Positions 1 through 7,248 of a DNA stretch of 47,447 nt are shown piece after piece. Every line of letters begins with the position of its first letter. The first letter of the stretch is position 1. The DNA lies in NCBI RefSeq assembly GCF_001620365.2, contig NZ_LQMT02000025.1, positions 187,262 through 234,708 on the forward strand, read 5' to 3'. The notes under the pieces were generated by a model, which saw only the letters and a program-made list of their open reading frames with translations, was not told the origin of the DNA and ran no database searches. The DNA comes from Amycolatopsis keratiniphila subsp. keratiniphila. Its GTDB lineage: Bacteria; Actinomycetota; Actinomycetes; Mycobacteriales; Pseudonocardiaceae. The position numbers and the translations under genes are program-made.

Positions 1-60
1 TCTAACCCGAATCGCCACTCACGACCCACGCGCCGAAACGCCCAAAGCGTCATATACCGC
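1..60. repeat. Right half of an interspersed inverted repeat (CCACTCACGAC family), cut by window edge
   Basis: Bases 15-25 read CCACTCACGAC, followed by an AAAGCG-containing tail. The same right arm, a similar preceding sequence and a similar tail occur at 17241-17280, where the matching left arm GTCGTGAGTGG is also present. The left arm here would lie outside the window. No gene is visible in 1-114. Confidence 0.55.
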
Positions 61-79
61 GCTGTCCATCCCCTGCCGA

Positions 80-114
80 CCCGTTCGACGGGCGACGCGA
101 ATTAGACTGATCTG
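80..114 (+). promoter_or_regulatory. Candidate leaderless promoter of the GtrA gene
   Basis: A TAGACT -10 hexamer at 103-108 ends 6 nt before the GTG start at 115, so transcription would begin at or next to the start codon. There is no Shine-Dalgarno sequence. A small hairpin, CCCGT-TCG-ACGGG, lies at 80-92. I see no convincing -35 box. Confidence 0.45.
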
Positions 115-654
115 GTGACCGTGGTCGAATCCGTCCTCTCCAGGACGCCCGAGCCGCTCCGATCCGTGCTGATCAAGCACCGCGAGCTGTTGAAGTTCGC
201 GATCGTGGGCGGCACGACGTTCCTGGTCGACAACGGCGTCTGGTACCTGCTGAAACTCAGCGTGCTGGAGTCGAAGCCGACCACGGCGAAGGCCATCGCG
301 ATCATCGTCGCGACGATCGTGTCCTACATACTCAACCGCGAGTGGTCCTTCCGCACCCGCGGCGGCCGCGAGCGGCATCACGAGGCGGCGCTCTTCTTCG
401 TGATCAGCGGTATCGCCGTGGTGGTCAACCTGATCCCGCTCTACACGTCGCGCTACATCTTCGATCTCGAAGTGCCGCACGTGACGCGGTTCGTCCAGGA
501 GTTCGCGGACTTCACGAGCGGGTCGATCATCGGCATGCTGCTGGCGATGTTCTTCCGCTTCTGGGGTTTCAAGAAGTGGGTCTTCCCGGATGAGCTGGGC
601 AAACGCCGCCGGGACAGCGACGAGCCGGACGACGACGTCGTTCCGCTCCACTGA
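115..654 (+). CDS. GtrA family membrane protein
   Basis: This 179-residue protein has four hydrophobic segments (about residues 27-47, 58-76, 90-110 and 130-150) with the family features NREWSFR after the second segment and a basic, aromatic FRFWGFKKWVF near the end. GtrA-like proteins sit in the cytoplasmic membrane and are linked to flipping or transfer of polyprenyl-linked sugars for cell-surface polysaccharides; in actinomycetes some act in arabinogalactan assembly. The substrate here is unknown. The tail is charged and cytosolic. The start is GTG with a -10 box directly upstream. Its mycobacterial counterpart, as I recall, sits beside the PH-domain and biotin-ligase genes found here 10 kb downstream. 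Confidence 0.88.
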   Translation: MTVVESVLSRTPEPLRSVLIKHRELLKFAIVGGTTFLVDNGVWYLLKLSVLESKPTTAKAIAIIVATIVSYILNREWSFRTRGGRERHHEAALFFVISGIAVVVNLIPLYTSRYIFDLEVPHVTRFVQEFADFTSGSIIGMLLAMFFRFWGFKKWVFPDELGKRRRDSDEPDDDVVPLH

Positions 655-658
655 AACA

Positions 659-674
659 CTTGTCAAAAGACATG
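659..674. promoter_or_regulatory. Inverted repeat upstream of the MFS exporter, possible operator
   Basis: CTTGTC-AAAA-GACATG is a 6-bp inverted repeat with one mismatch, in an AT-rich stretch between the GtrA stop and the exporter. CATGTCAACG recurs about 20 bp downstream (693-702). This could be the binding site of a TetR- or MarR-type repressor. No such regulator gene is adjacent. Confidence 0.3.
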
Positions 675-891
675 TGATTGTTTAAGGTCATCCATGTCAA
701 CGTTCCTTCACTGATGACGCCGGCCGGGTTCGTACGGTCGAGCGGGACGAATTCGAGGTGATCGCCAAGCGCGAAGAGGACCGCATCCGGTTCGGATGAC
801 GGTTGAGCCTTTTCCCGTCTTGGCGGGGATCCGGAGTGCTGCTCCGCGTCCCTCGCGTTCCCTCGTTTCTTCCAGTGAACGGATCTCTTTC

Positions 892-2250
892 TTGAGCCCC
901 ACTCTCGGCGCGCCTCCGCGCGCCCGAAACACCCTTGCCCTCGTCGGGCTCTTCGCCGCCGTGTTCCTGGCGATGCTCGACGCCCAGGTCGTCGCGACCG
1001 CCCTGCCGCGCATGGTCGGCGAGCTCGGCGGAGCCACGTCATTCGCCTGGGTGACCACGTCCTACCTGCTGGCGGGCAGCGTCAGCGCGCCCGTCTACGG
1101 AAAACTCGGCGATCTCTTCGGCCGCAAGCGCGTCGTCCTCGTCGCGATCGCGCTGTTCGTCCTCGGCTCACTGGCCTGCGCCCTCGCGCCGACGATGCCG
1201 CTGCTGATCGCCGCCCGCGTCCTGCAGGGCATCGGCTCCGGCGGCCTGTTCGTCGCGGTCGCCGCGATCATCGGCGAACTGTTCCCCGGCCGCGAAGGCG
1301 CCCGCTACTTCGCCTGGTTCTCGATCTGCTTCGCCGGGTCCTCGCTGGCGGGTCCTGTCGTCGGCGGCGTCCTGACCGACCTCGCGGGCTGGCGGTCGAT
1401 CTTCGGCCTCAACGTGCCGATCGGCCTGGTCGCGTTCGCTGCCGTCGCACGGTTCCTGCGGCTCGAACGACGCCGGACGGCCGCACCGTTCGACTTCGCG
1501 GGCATCGTCGTCCTGTCCGGCGCGATCGTCGGCCTGACGCTGGCGACTCCCCTGTCGACGTCGATCGGCGCGGTGCTGCTCGCCGCCTTCCTGCTCATCG
1601 AGCGCCGCGCGGCCGAACCGGTCGTCCCGCTCCGGCTGTTCCGCTCCCGGATGTTCAGCCTGAGCGTGCTGGCCAGTGCCGCGGCCGGGTTCGTCTTCCT
1701 CGGTTCCGTCAACTACCTGGCGCTCTTCCTGCAGACCGCTGGTGGCGCCGGACCTTCCGAAGCCGGGCTCCTGCTGCTGCCCATGACGCTCGCGGTCGCC
1801 GCGTCGTCGATGGTCGCGGGCCGGATCATCGCCAGGACCGGCGCCTACCGCTGGGCGCCGATCCTCAGCATGACCCTCGGCCTCGCCGCCGCGCTCGCTA
1901 TGTCCACAATGGACGAAACGACGCCGTTGCCGCTCGTCGTCGCCTATCTCGTCGTGTTCGGCGCGGCCGCCGGGCTCAACATGCAGGTGCTTTCCATGGC
2001 GGCCCAGCAGAACGTCGCCAGGACCGATCTCGGCGCGGTTTCGGCGACCGTCGGCTTCCTGCGTTCCCTCGGCACCACGGCCGGGCTGATCGTTTTCGGC
2101 GCGATGTTCACGAACGCCTTCACCGACGACAGTCCGGCCGGTTACTCCTCCGCGCTCAACGGCGTGTTCTGGGTGATGGTCCCCGCCTTGACGGTCGGCC
2201 TCGCCGCTTCCCTCTTCCTGCCGCGCGTTTCGTTGCGGCGCAACCACTAA
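892..2250 (+). CDS. MFS multidrug efflux transporter (DHA2-like, 14 TM)
   Basis: This is a proton-driven exporter of the major facilitator superfamily, probably for drugs or toxic metabolites. Family signatures are visible: MLDAQVVATALPRMVGEL in the first membrane segment (the LDxTIVNVALP motif of 14-TM exporters) and GKLGDLFGRKR in the loop between segments 2 and 3 (motif A). The reading frame is open from an ATG at 796. The 32 codons before the TTG at 892 have only about 60 percent G/C at third positions, far below the rest of the gene, and encode a Ser/Arg-rich tail; I therefore prefer the TTG start (452 aa), though 796 is possible. It is followed after 11 bp by an NmrA-like gene with its own ribosome site, so the two form an operon. 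Confidence 0.85.
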   Translation: MSPTLGAPPRARNTLALVGLFAAVFLAMLDAQVVATALPRMVGELGGATSFAWVTTSYLLAGSVSAPVYGKLGDLFGRKRVVLVAIALFVLGSLACALAPTMPLLIAARVLQGIGSGGLFVAVAAIIGELFPGREGARYFAWFSICFAGSSLAGPVVGGVLTDLAGWRSIFGLNVPIGLVAFAAVARFLRLERRRTAAPFDFAGIVVLSGAIVGLTLATPLSTSIGAVLLAAFLLIERRAAEPVVPLRLFRSRMFSLSVLASAAAGFVFLGSVNYLALFLQTAGGAGPSEAGLLLLPMTLAVAASSMVAGRIIARTGAYRWAPILSMTLGLAAALAMSTMDETTPLPLVVAYLVVFGAAAGLNMQVLSMAAQQNVARTDLGAVSATVGFLRSLGTTAGLIVFGAMFTNAFTDDSPAGYSSALNGVFWVMVPALTVGLAASLFLPRVSLRRNH

Positions 2251-2261
2251 GGAGTCTTCCG

Positions 2262-3098
2262 ATGATCCTCGTTCTCGGTTCCACCGGCAAAATCGGCCGT
2301 GAACTCGTTCCCGCACTGCTGGACAGGGGCGCTCGAGTCCGCGCTCTGACGCGCGATCCCTCCCGCGCCCGGATCGATCCGCGTGCCGAGGTCGCCGCCG
2401 GCGACCTCGACGCCTTCGACCCCGCGCTGCTCGACGGCGTCGAGCGCGTGTTCGTCCTGACATCCGGCCACGGCTCGGACCCGCTCGCCCAGGAACAAGC
2501 CGTGCTCAAGGCCGCCGGCGGCGTCTCGCACGTCGTCAAGCTCTCCACCACCGGGGTCCACTTCGGACAGACCGACCCGGTCTCCCTCGTGCACGCCGAG
2601 GCCGAGCGGGCCGTGCGCGAAGCCGGGCCGGCCTGGACGATCCTGCGCCCCGGCACGTTCATGGACAACCGGTTCGCTTGGCTGCACGCCGTGCGCGGTG
2701 ACGGGGTCATCCGCGTTCCCGAAGGCGATCCGGCGTCCGCGCTGGTGCACGTCCGCGACATCGCCGAGGTCGCCGCGACCGTGCTGACCGGTGACGGGCA
2801 CGCGGGCAAGACCTATCCGATCACCGGCGGCGAAGCGCTCACGACGCGGCGGCAGGTCGAGATCCTCGGTGACACGCTCGAGCGGCGGTTGACCTACGTC
2901 GAAGAGCCCGAAGCCGCTTCGCGCGCCCGGATGCTCGGGCACGGCTGGCCCGCTTCGGCCGTCGACGGGATCTTCGAACTCAAACGGCAGTCCGCCGGGA
3001 AGGAGGAGATCGTGTTCGGCACCGTTCGCGAACTCCTCGGCCGGGCGCCGCTGACGTTCGCGGACTGGGTTCGCGAGCACGCCGCCACCTTCGCCTGA
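2262..3098 (+). CDS. NmrA-like NAD(P)-binding protein (atypical SDR)
   Basis: This 278-residue protein opens with a Rossmann nucleotide-binding motif, GSTGKIGRELV (residues 6-16), followed by RALTRDP, the pattern of NmrA/HSCARG-like proteins and NAD(P)H:quinone oxidoreductase QorB. Such proteins bind NAD(P) and act either as reductases or as redox-sensing regulators; the typical SDR YxxxK catalytic pair is not evident. AAGGAGT precedes the ATG with good spacing. It lies 11 bp behind the MFS gene and is probably co-transcribed, which suggests a role in handling the exported or a related electrophilic compound. That role is inference. Confidence 0.8.
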   Translation: MILVLGSTGKIGRELVPALLDRGARVRALTRDPSRARIDPRAEVAAGDLDAFDPALLDGVERVFVLTSGHGSDPLAQEQAVLKAAGGVSHVVKLSTTGVHFGQTDPVSLVHAEAERAVREAGPAWTILRPGTFMDNRFAWLHAVRGDGVIRVPEGDPASALVHVRDIAEVAATVLTGDGHAGKTYPITGGEALTTRRQVEILGDTLERRLTYVEEPEAASRARMLGHGWPASAVDGIFELKRQSAGKEEIVFGTVRELLGRAPLTFADWVREHAATFA

Positions 3099-3110
3099 CC
3101 TGCGGAAGGG

Positions 3111-3136
3111 GAGCAAGGGACCTTTGCTACCACTCG
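3111..3136 (+). repeat. 26-bp repeat, family C copy 1
   Basis: The sequence starts GAGCAAGGGACC and ends GCTACCACTCG. It matches 3316-3341 with one mismatch and is the exact reverse complement of 36961-36986. The core GCAAGGGACCTTTGC is an imperfect palindrome. Confidence 0.75.
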
Positions 3137-3211
3137 CATCGCCGATCGTCCACAAAGGACACTAGGCGCGCCTAATTGTCCGTTTGCTGTCAATTTGACC
3201 GGTTAGCTCAG

Positions 3212-3262
3212 TCCGTGAAGGCCCCCTTCACTGCGCTAGACGCAATGAAGGGGGCCTTCACG
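3212..3262. repeat. Long palindrome, family B copy 1
   Basis: Left arm 3214-3235 begins CGTGAAGGCCCCCTTCA, the loop is CTAGA (3236-3240), and right arm 3241-3262 ends GGGGGCCTTCACG. The 22-bp arms have one mismatch. The copy at 26789-26835 has loop TCTAG, the reverse complement, so it is in the opposite orientation. Confidence 0.85.
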
Positions 3263-3315
3263 TGCTTCAAACACAGGCTTGGTTCCCGGCCCTCGCAGCC
3301 ACGCGCACCGGGAGG

Positions 3316-3341
3316 GAGCGAGGGACCTTTGCTACCACTCG
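3316..3341 (+). repeat. 26-bp repeat, family C copy 2
   Basis: This differs from the 3111-3136 copy by one base (GAGCG instead of GAGCA at the start) and shares GGGACCTTTGCTACCACTCG exactly. It sits 12 bp before the family A palindrome. Confidence 0.75.
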
Positions 3342-3353
3342 GGCTGAGGCGCA

Positions 3354-3408
3354 GTCCGTGAAGGCCTCCTTGAGGGACCCAGAGTCCCTCAAGGAGGCCT
3401 TCACGGAC
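3354..3408. repeat. Perfect 25-bp-arm palindrome, family A copy 1
   Basis: The arms at 3354-3378 and 3384-3408 are perfectly complementary (GTCCGTGAAGGCC... and ...GGCCTTCACGGAC) around the 5-nt loop CCAGA. The whole 55 bp is the exact reverse complement of 26616-26670. It could act as a terminator hairpin, but no U-tract follows. Confidence 0.9.
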
Positions 3409-3574
3409 TTGAGACCCGAACGTGGGCCGAAAGGGTTAATGGGTTGGGTGAGTCACCGGGATACGCGATACTCATCAGGCGTTTAATTCTCGCCGGTCCG
3501 CTGTCCGGACCTCGCATTGTTCGTGACCGGCCCTCTCGCTTAACGTGCCGCGTCGGGGAGACAGGGGGAACCGT

Positions 3575-4222
3575 ATGAACGAACGTCTTCGCGTGCTCGT
3601 GGTCGACGACCATCCGCTGTTCCGGTTCGGGGTCTGCACACTGCTCGACAACGAACCGCTGATCGACGTGGTCGGCGAGGCCGCGAGCGGCGCGCACGCG
3701 ATCAGCGCGGCGAGCGCACTCACGCCCGACGTCGTGGTCATGGACCTGCATTTACCCGACATCAGCGGCGCCGAAGCGACCCGGCACATCGTCGCCGAAC
3801 GGCCCGGCGTCGGCGTGCTCATGCTGACGATGGCCGACGAAAGCGAATCCGTTTTCTCCGCGATGCGGGCCGGAGCCCGCGGATATCTGCTGAAAGACGC
3901 GGAACCCGACGAAATCATCCGCGCGGTTCACGCCGTCGCGAGGCGCGAAGCCATCTTCGGGCCCGACATCGCGACGCGGGTTCTCGGCTTCTTCAACCAC
4001 ACTCAACCGGCCACGGACACGGTGTTCCCGGAACTCACCGTCCGCGAACGAGAGGTCCTCTCGCTCATCGCGGGCGGGCACAGCAACACGGTCATCGCCA
4101 GCACTCTGTGTCTCAGCCCGAAGACGGTGCGGAACCATATTTCGAACGTCTTCAGCAAGCTTCACGTCGCGGATCGCGCCGAGGCGATCGTGCGCGCTCG
4201 CGAAGCGGGGCTGGGTCGCTGA
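3575..4222 (+). CDS. NarL/FixJ-type response regulator
   Basis: This 215-residue protein has a complete receiver domain (about 5-120: acidic pair D11-D12, phospho-acceptor D57 in VVVMDLHLPD, and lysine in YLLKDAEPDE) and a C-terminal LuxR-type helix-turn-helix starting near LTVREREVLSLIAGG (about 148-212). It should bind DNA after phosphorylation by a sensor kinase, but none is encoded next to it, so it is an orphan. I chose the ATG at 3575 because AGGGGGAA lies just upstream; an in-frame start 30 bp earlier has no such site. The next gene is another LuxR-type regulator. Confidence 0.9.
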   Translation: MNERLRVLVVDDHPLFRFGVCTLLDNEPLIDVVGEAASGAHAISAASALTPDVVVMDLHLPDISGAEATRHIVAERPGVGVLMLTMADESESVFSAMRAGARGYLLKDAEPDEIIRAVHAVARREAIFGPDIATRVLGFFNHTQPATDTVFPELTVREREVLSLIAGGHSNTVIASTLCLSPKTVRNHISNVFSKLHVADRAEAIVRAREAGLGR

Positions 4223-4261
4223 AAAAGCGACCCCGATAAGGGCGGCTTTTCGGGCAATTCC

Positions 4262-4308
4262 GGGACCGGAGTCCCATGCGCTCGGGACACCTCACCCGGC
4301 AGGGTGAG
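4262..4308 (+). promoter_or_regulatory. Two small hairpins in the leader of the second LuxR gene
   Basis: GGGAC-CGGA-GTCCC (4262-4275) and CTCACCC-GGCA-GGGTGAG (4291-4308) are perfect inverted repeats about 50-95 bp before the start at 4358. The second could be an operator or an RNA hairpin in the leader. Their function is unknown. Confidence 0.35.
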
Positions 4309-4357
4309 TAGCGCGAGGGGTGGGGCCCTCGCACTGTTCGAGGGGAATGGGAATCAC

Positions 4358-4990
4358 ATGTTCGAACCGAACCGGACACCGGTGGTCGTCCGCGCGACCG
4401 ATCCGATCCTGCACAACGGCGTCTGCATGACGCTCCGCTCCCGTGACGACGTCTGGCTGGTGGACGGGGAGACCGCCGACCCGACCATGGTGGCCCTCCT
4501 GGTCACCGATCGCCTCGACGAGGCGATGACGCAACTGCTGTCCGCCTTGCACCACCAGGGGTTCACCCGCATCGTGCTCATCGCGGGTGAAGTCGACGAC
4601 AACGAGATCCTCAGCGCCATCGAACACGGCGTCTGCGCCGTCGCCCGCCGTTCCGAGGCGGGCGCCGACGTCCTGGTCCGGCTGATCAAGGCGGCCGCGG
4701 CCGGGGAGGGCGCGCTGCCGCCCGACCTGCTCGGCAGGCTGCTGCACCGGGTCTCACGGCTGCAGCGTCAGGTGCTGCAGCCGCGCGGCCTGCACCTCGG
4801 TGGGATGAGCAACCGGGAGACCGAGGTGCTCAAGCTGGTCGCGTCGGGGTTCTCGACGCAGGAGATCGCCGACCAGCTCTGCTATTCGCAGCGCACGGTG
4901 AAGAGCATCCTGCACGACGTGACCAACCGGTTCCAGCTCCGGAACCGCTCGCACGCGGTGGCTTACGCACTGCGTGAGGGATTGATCTGA
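4358..4990 (+). CDS. LuxR-type regulator with degenerate receiver domain
   Basis: This 210-residue protein ends in a clear LuxR helix-turn-helix (about 145-208: MSNRETEVLKLVASGFSTQEIADQL ... RTVKSILHDV). The N-terminal part has receiver-like length and fold signs but lacks the acidic pair (RATDP in place of VDDH) and the conserved lysine (AVARRSE in place of YLLKD). D51 may align with the phosphorylation site. It therefore probably does not work by ordinary phosphorylation. The ATG at 4358 is preceded by GAGGGGAATGGGAA. The stop lies 4 bp before the DUF4255 gene, so the two are co-transcribed. Confidence 0.82.
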   Translation: MFEPNRTPVVVRATDPILHNGVCMTLRSRDDVWLVDGETADPTMVALLVTDRLDEAMTQLLSALHHQGFTRIVLIAGEVDDNEILSAIEHGVCAVARRSEAGADVLVRLIKAAAAGEGALPPDLLGRLLHRVSRLQRQVLQPRGLHLGGMSNRETEVLKLVASGFSTQEIADQLCYSQRTVKSILHDVTNRFQLRNRSHAVAYALREGLI

Positions 4991-4994
4991 CCCC

Positions 4995-5408
4995 GTGATC
5001 AGCCAGGTCGACGAGGCGTTGTGCCGGCTCATCGCGCCCCATCTGCCGGAGGGGACGGTGGTTCGGCTCGATCCGCCGAAACCGACCTGGCAGACCGAGA
5101 CGCGGGTGTCGAGCGTCGATCTGTTCCTCTTCGCCCTGCACGGCGCCGGCCCGGGAACCGGCGCCGTGCGGGCGAAGCGGTGCCGACTGTCCTATTTGGT
5201 CACGGCGCGGGCGGACAAGGTCCGCGACGAACACACGCTGCTCGACCGGTCGCTGGGGGTCCTGATCGGGACGGAATTCCTCGTGGTCGGCGAGCAGCCG
5301 TTGCCGATCACCCTGGAGGAGACCGATCCGACGGGGCTGTGGGTCAGCCTCGGCATGCCGGCCCGTGCGGCGTTCGTCGTCACGATCACGGCGGAGTACC
5401 GAGACTGA
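4995..5408 (+). CDS. DUF4255 (Pvc16 N-terminal domain) protein
   Basis: This 137-residue protein matches what I know of DUF4255/Pvc16: an N-terminal VDEALCRLIAPHLP, then PPKPTW, VDLFLFALH, the core CRLSYLVTARA, DEHTLLDRSLGVLIG and a final WVSLGMPARAAFVVTITAEY. In extracellular contractile injection systems and related phage-tail-like particles this family is found in the particle gene cluster and is thought to form the cap or terminator of the sheath. No sheath, tube, baseplate or AAA gene occurs in this window, so the gene is isolated apart from its coupled LuxR regulator. It starts with GTG 4 bp after that regulator and its 3' end overlaps the convergent gene by 23 bp. Confidence 0.78.
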   Translation: MISQVDEALCRLIAPHLPEGTVVRLDPPKPTWQTETRVSSVDLFLFALHGAGPGTGAVRAKRCRLSYLVTARADKVRDEHTLLDRSLGVLIGTEFLVVGEQPLPITLEETDPTGLWVSLGMPARAAFVVTITAEYRD

Positions 5409-5991
5409 GCACCGACGACCGGCGCAGGACCACACCGCCGATGGACGCCAGCTCCCCGCCGAAGAGGTCGCACCATTCGGCGGCGTTCCCCGGCGGGCCG
5501 CAGTCACCCGCCCGTCTCGCCCACTCCGCGCGGACTTCGAGGCGGTAGCCGAGGATGCCGGTCAGGGTCAGCCCGTTCCGGCTGACGCCGACCCCGCACA
5601 TGCCCCGGTAGAGCCTGCCGTCCGGCGGCTCGAACTCGGCGCTCTGCTGGACGAACCGATGGCCCGCCGCCCCGGTGACGGTCGCGACCGGGGTGTCGAT
5701 CCCGCTGACGAACAGGCCTTTGGAGAGCAGGTCGAGGGCTTCGGCCTCCATCCGCTCCACCACGCCGGGAGGACGGCGGCACGCGTACAGCGCGCCGTCG
5801 AAGGACAACCGCACGGTGATCGCCACCTTGCCGATCTCCAGGGTCGCCGCGGCCACCGGACTCACCGGTGGGCGGTACCGGAACGCCGACGCATGCACAC
5901 CCCCGACGGTAAGTCGCCGCGCCGCCGCGGCCTTGCCCGATCGGGACGTTCTTGGGGCGGCACTTAGCGAGGGACCCGCTCGGCCGGCCAC
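5386..5991 (-). CDS. Hypothetical protein, overlaps both neighbours
   Basis: I do not recognise this 201-residue reading frame. It is soluble, with an N-terminal Ala/Arg-rich stretch, then a probably folded region from about residue 45 (LEIGKVAITVRLSFDGALYACRR ...) and six cysteines, including AGDCGP and AEWCDLF near the end. The first 30 residues overlap the kinase 3' end and are compositionally weak, so translation may start later, for example at the GTG at 5898. The 3' end overlaps the DUF4255 gene on the other strand. It follows the sensor-kinase gene and may be part of that operon. Confidence 0.55.
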   Translation of the reverse strand: MAGRAGPSLSAAPRTSRSGKAAAARRLTVGGVHASAFRYRPPVSPVAAATLEIGKVAITVRLSFDGALYACRRPPGVVERMEAEALDLLSKGLFVSGIDTPVATVTGAAGHRFVQQSAEFEPPDGRLYRGMCGVGVSRNGLTLTGILGYRLEVRAEWARRAGDCGPPGNAAEWCDLFGGELASIGGVVLRRSSVLSLGTPP

Positions 5992-7247
5992 CGTACTTCG
6001 GCCACATCACCCGGCCGGGGCACCTTGAGGAAGAGGCTGAACACCGCCGGCTGCTTGCTCGACAGCTCCAGCCTGCCCCCGTCGGCCTCGATCAGCGCTC
6101 GCGCGAGCGCGAGACCGACGCCGGTCGATCCGCCGCCGGAGAATCCGCGTTCGAAGATGTGCGGCGCCAGCTCGTCGGGCACCCCCGAGCCGGTGTCGGC
6201 GACCTCGACGACGACGGTGCCTTCCGTGTCGCCGCGCCGGGCGGCGAGCGTGACCGTTCCCGCACCGTGGCGCAGCGCGTTGTCGAGCAGGACGCCGACG
6301 ACCTCGCGCAAGCGGCCGGGCGTCGCCCTCGCCCTCAGCCCTTCGGAGACACGGATCCGCAGATGCCTGCCCTCGGCGCGAAGCAGCTGTCGCCACTCTT
6401 CGGAGACCTCGGGGAGCACTTCCGCCAGGTTCACCGGTTCCGCGCCGACCTCCCGCGCCGCCCGCGCGGCGGCCAGCAGCTCGTCGAGTGCTTCGGCGAG
6501 CCGGTCCGCCTGTTCCTGCGCGGCCTTCGCCTCGTCGACGACGTCCTTGTCGGAATGGACGGTCAGCGGTTCGAGCCGCAGCTGCAACGCGGTCAACCGG
6601 CTCCGCAGCTGATGCGAGACGTCGCCGACGAGCTGCCGTTCCCGCTGGACGAGCTGTGCGAGCGCCGAGCCGGACGCGTCGAGCGCTTCGGCGACCATGT
6701 CGAGCTCGCCGACGCCGTAGCGCTTCGGATCCGGCCGGAAATCCCCGCCGCCGAGTTTGACCGCGCGATCCGCGACGTGTCTCAGCGGTTTCGCGAGCCT
6801 GCGCGCGGTCACCGTCGCGACCACCGTGCCGGTGCCGACCGACAACACGACCAGCAGCACCACCAGCAACGTCACCTGGGTCTGGCGGGTGCGCATCGGC
6901 CCGGCGGGCACGGACAGCTCGACCTCGCCGTGCAACGCGATCGGGGCCCGCTCGGACACCACGTCCGAGCCGGGGTCCGAGCCGTAGCGTTTCTCGATCT
7001 GCCCTTGCGCGCGGACGGTCAGCAGACCGCCCTGCGGCACGGCGACCCGGACCAGGTCGAGGTTGATCGGCTGGCCGACGGCGATCTCGTTGTCCAGCGT
7101 CGCCGCGATCCCGCGGGCCGAGGACGCGAGGTTCTCGCGGTTGAGGTTCTCGACCAGCTGCCACGCGGTGATCCCCAGCGGGATGCCCAGCACCGCGGCG
7201 GTGACCGCGACGGCGAGCAGGATCGCCAGGAGGATGCGGCGGCGCAT
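5964..7247 (-). CDS. Sensor histidine kinase of an OmpR-type two-component system
   Basis: This 427-residue membrane kinase has a first membrane segment at about 4-28, an extracytoplasmic region to about 122, a second membrane segment at about 125-147, a HAMP linker (RRLAKPLRHVADRA), the H-box GDVSHQLRSRLTAL with phospho-acceptor H212, an N-box (LLDNALRHGAGT) and the G-box (VADTGSGVPDEL) with a final GVGLALARALIEADGG. It should autophosphorylate on H212 and pass phosphate to the regulator encoded just upstream; only 1 bp separates the two genes. The signal is unknown. Confidence 0.9.
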   Translation of the reverse strand: MRRRILLAILLAVAVTAAVLGIPLGITAWQLVENLNRENLASSARGIAATLDNEIAVGQPINLDLVRVAVPQGGLLTVRAQGQIEKRYGSDPGSDVVSERAPIALHGEVELSVPAGPMRTRQTQVTLLVVLLVVLSVGTGTVVATVTARRLAKPLRHVADRAVKLGGGDFRPDPKRYGVGELDMVAEALDASGSALAQLVQRERQLVGDVSHQLRSRLTALQLRLEPLTVHSDKDVVDEAKAAQEQADRLAEALDELLAAARAAREVGAEPVNLAEVLPEVSEEWRQLLRAEGRHLRIRVSEGLRARATPGRLREVVGVLLDNALRHGAGTVTLAARRGDTEGTVVVEVADTGSGVPDELAPHIFERGFSGGGSTGVGLALARALIEADGGRLELSSKQPAVFSLFLKVPRPGDVAEVRWPAERVPR

Positions 7248-7248
7248 G

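Larger units (their letters stand above)
3099..3574. repeat. Non-coding cluster of four interspersed repeat elements
   Basis: This 476-bp gap contains no credible gene. It holds, in order, a 26-mer (3111-3136), a 51-bp palindrome (3212-3262), a second 26-mer (3316-3341) and a 55-bp palindrome (3354-3408). Members of the same families recur at 26616-26835 and 36851-36986. Short open frames here are artefacts of the repeats. The last 130 bp must contain the promoter of the NarL-type regulator, but I see no clear hexamers. Confidence 0.75.

Noticed and set aside
569..795. A degraded regulator gene on the minus strand opposite 655-795
   Set aside because: The frame reads LGDHLEFVPLDRTNPAGVI, but I could not match it to any family, and it continues into the exporter as noise.
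3409..3440. Intrinsic terminator formed by the family A palindrome
   Set aside because: The hairpin is strong enough, but no T-run follows it, and the same element also occurs ahead of genes. I list it as a repeat instead.
3099..3470. A CRISPR array
   Set aside because: The repeats are few, self-complementary, of several types and unevenly spaced, and no cas gene is present.
3176..3486. Small proteins encoded across the palindromes
   Set aside because: The GTGAAGGCC arms happen to be open in several frames and give VKA/EAFT-like peptides. The frames have no ribosome sites and change with each repeat copy.
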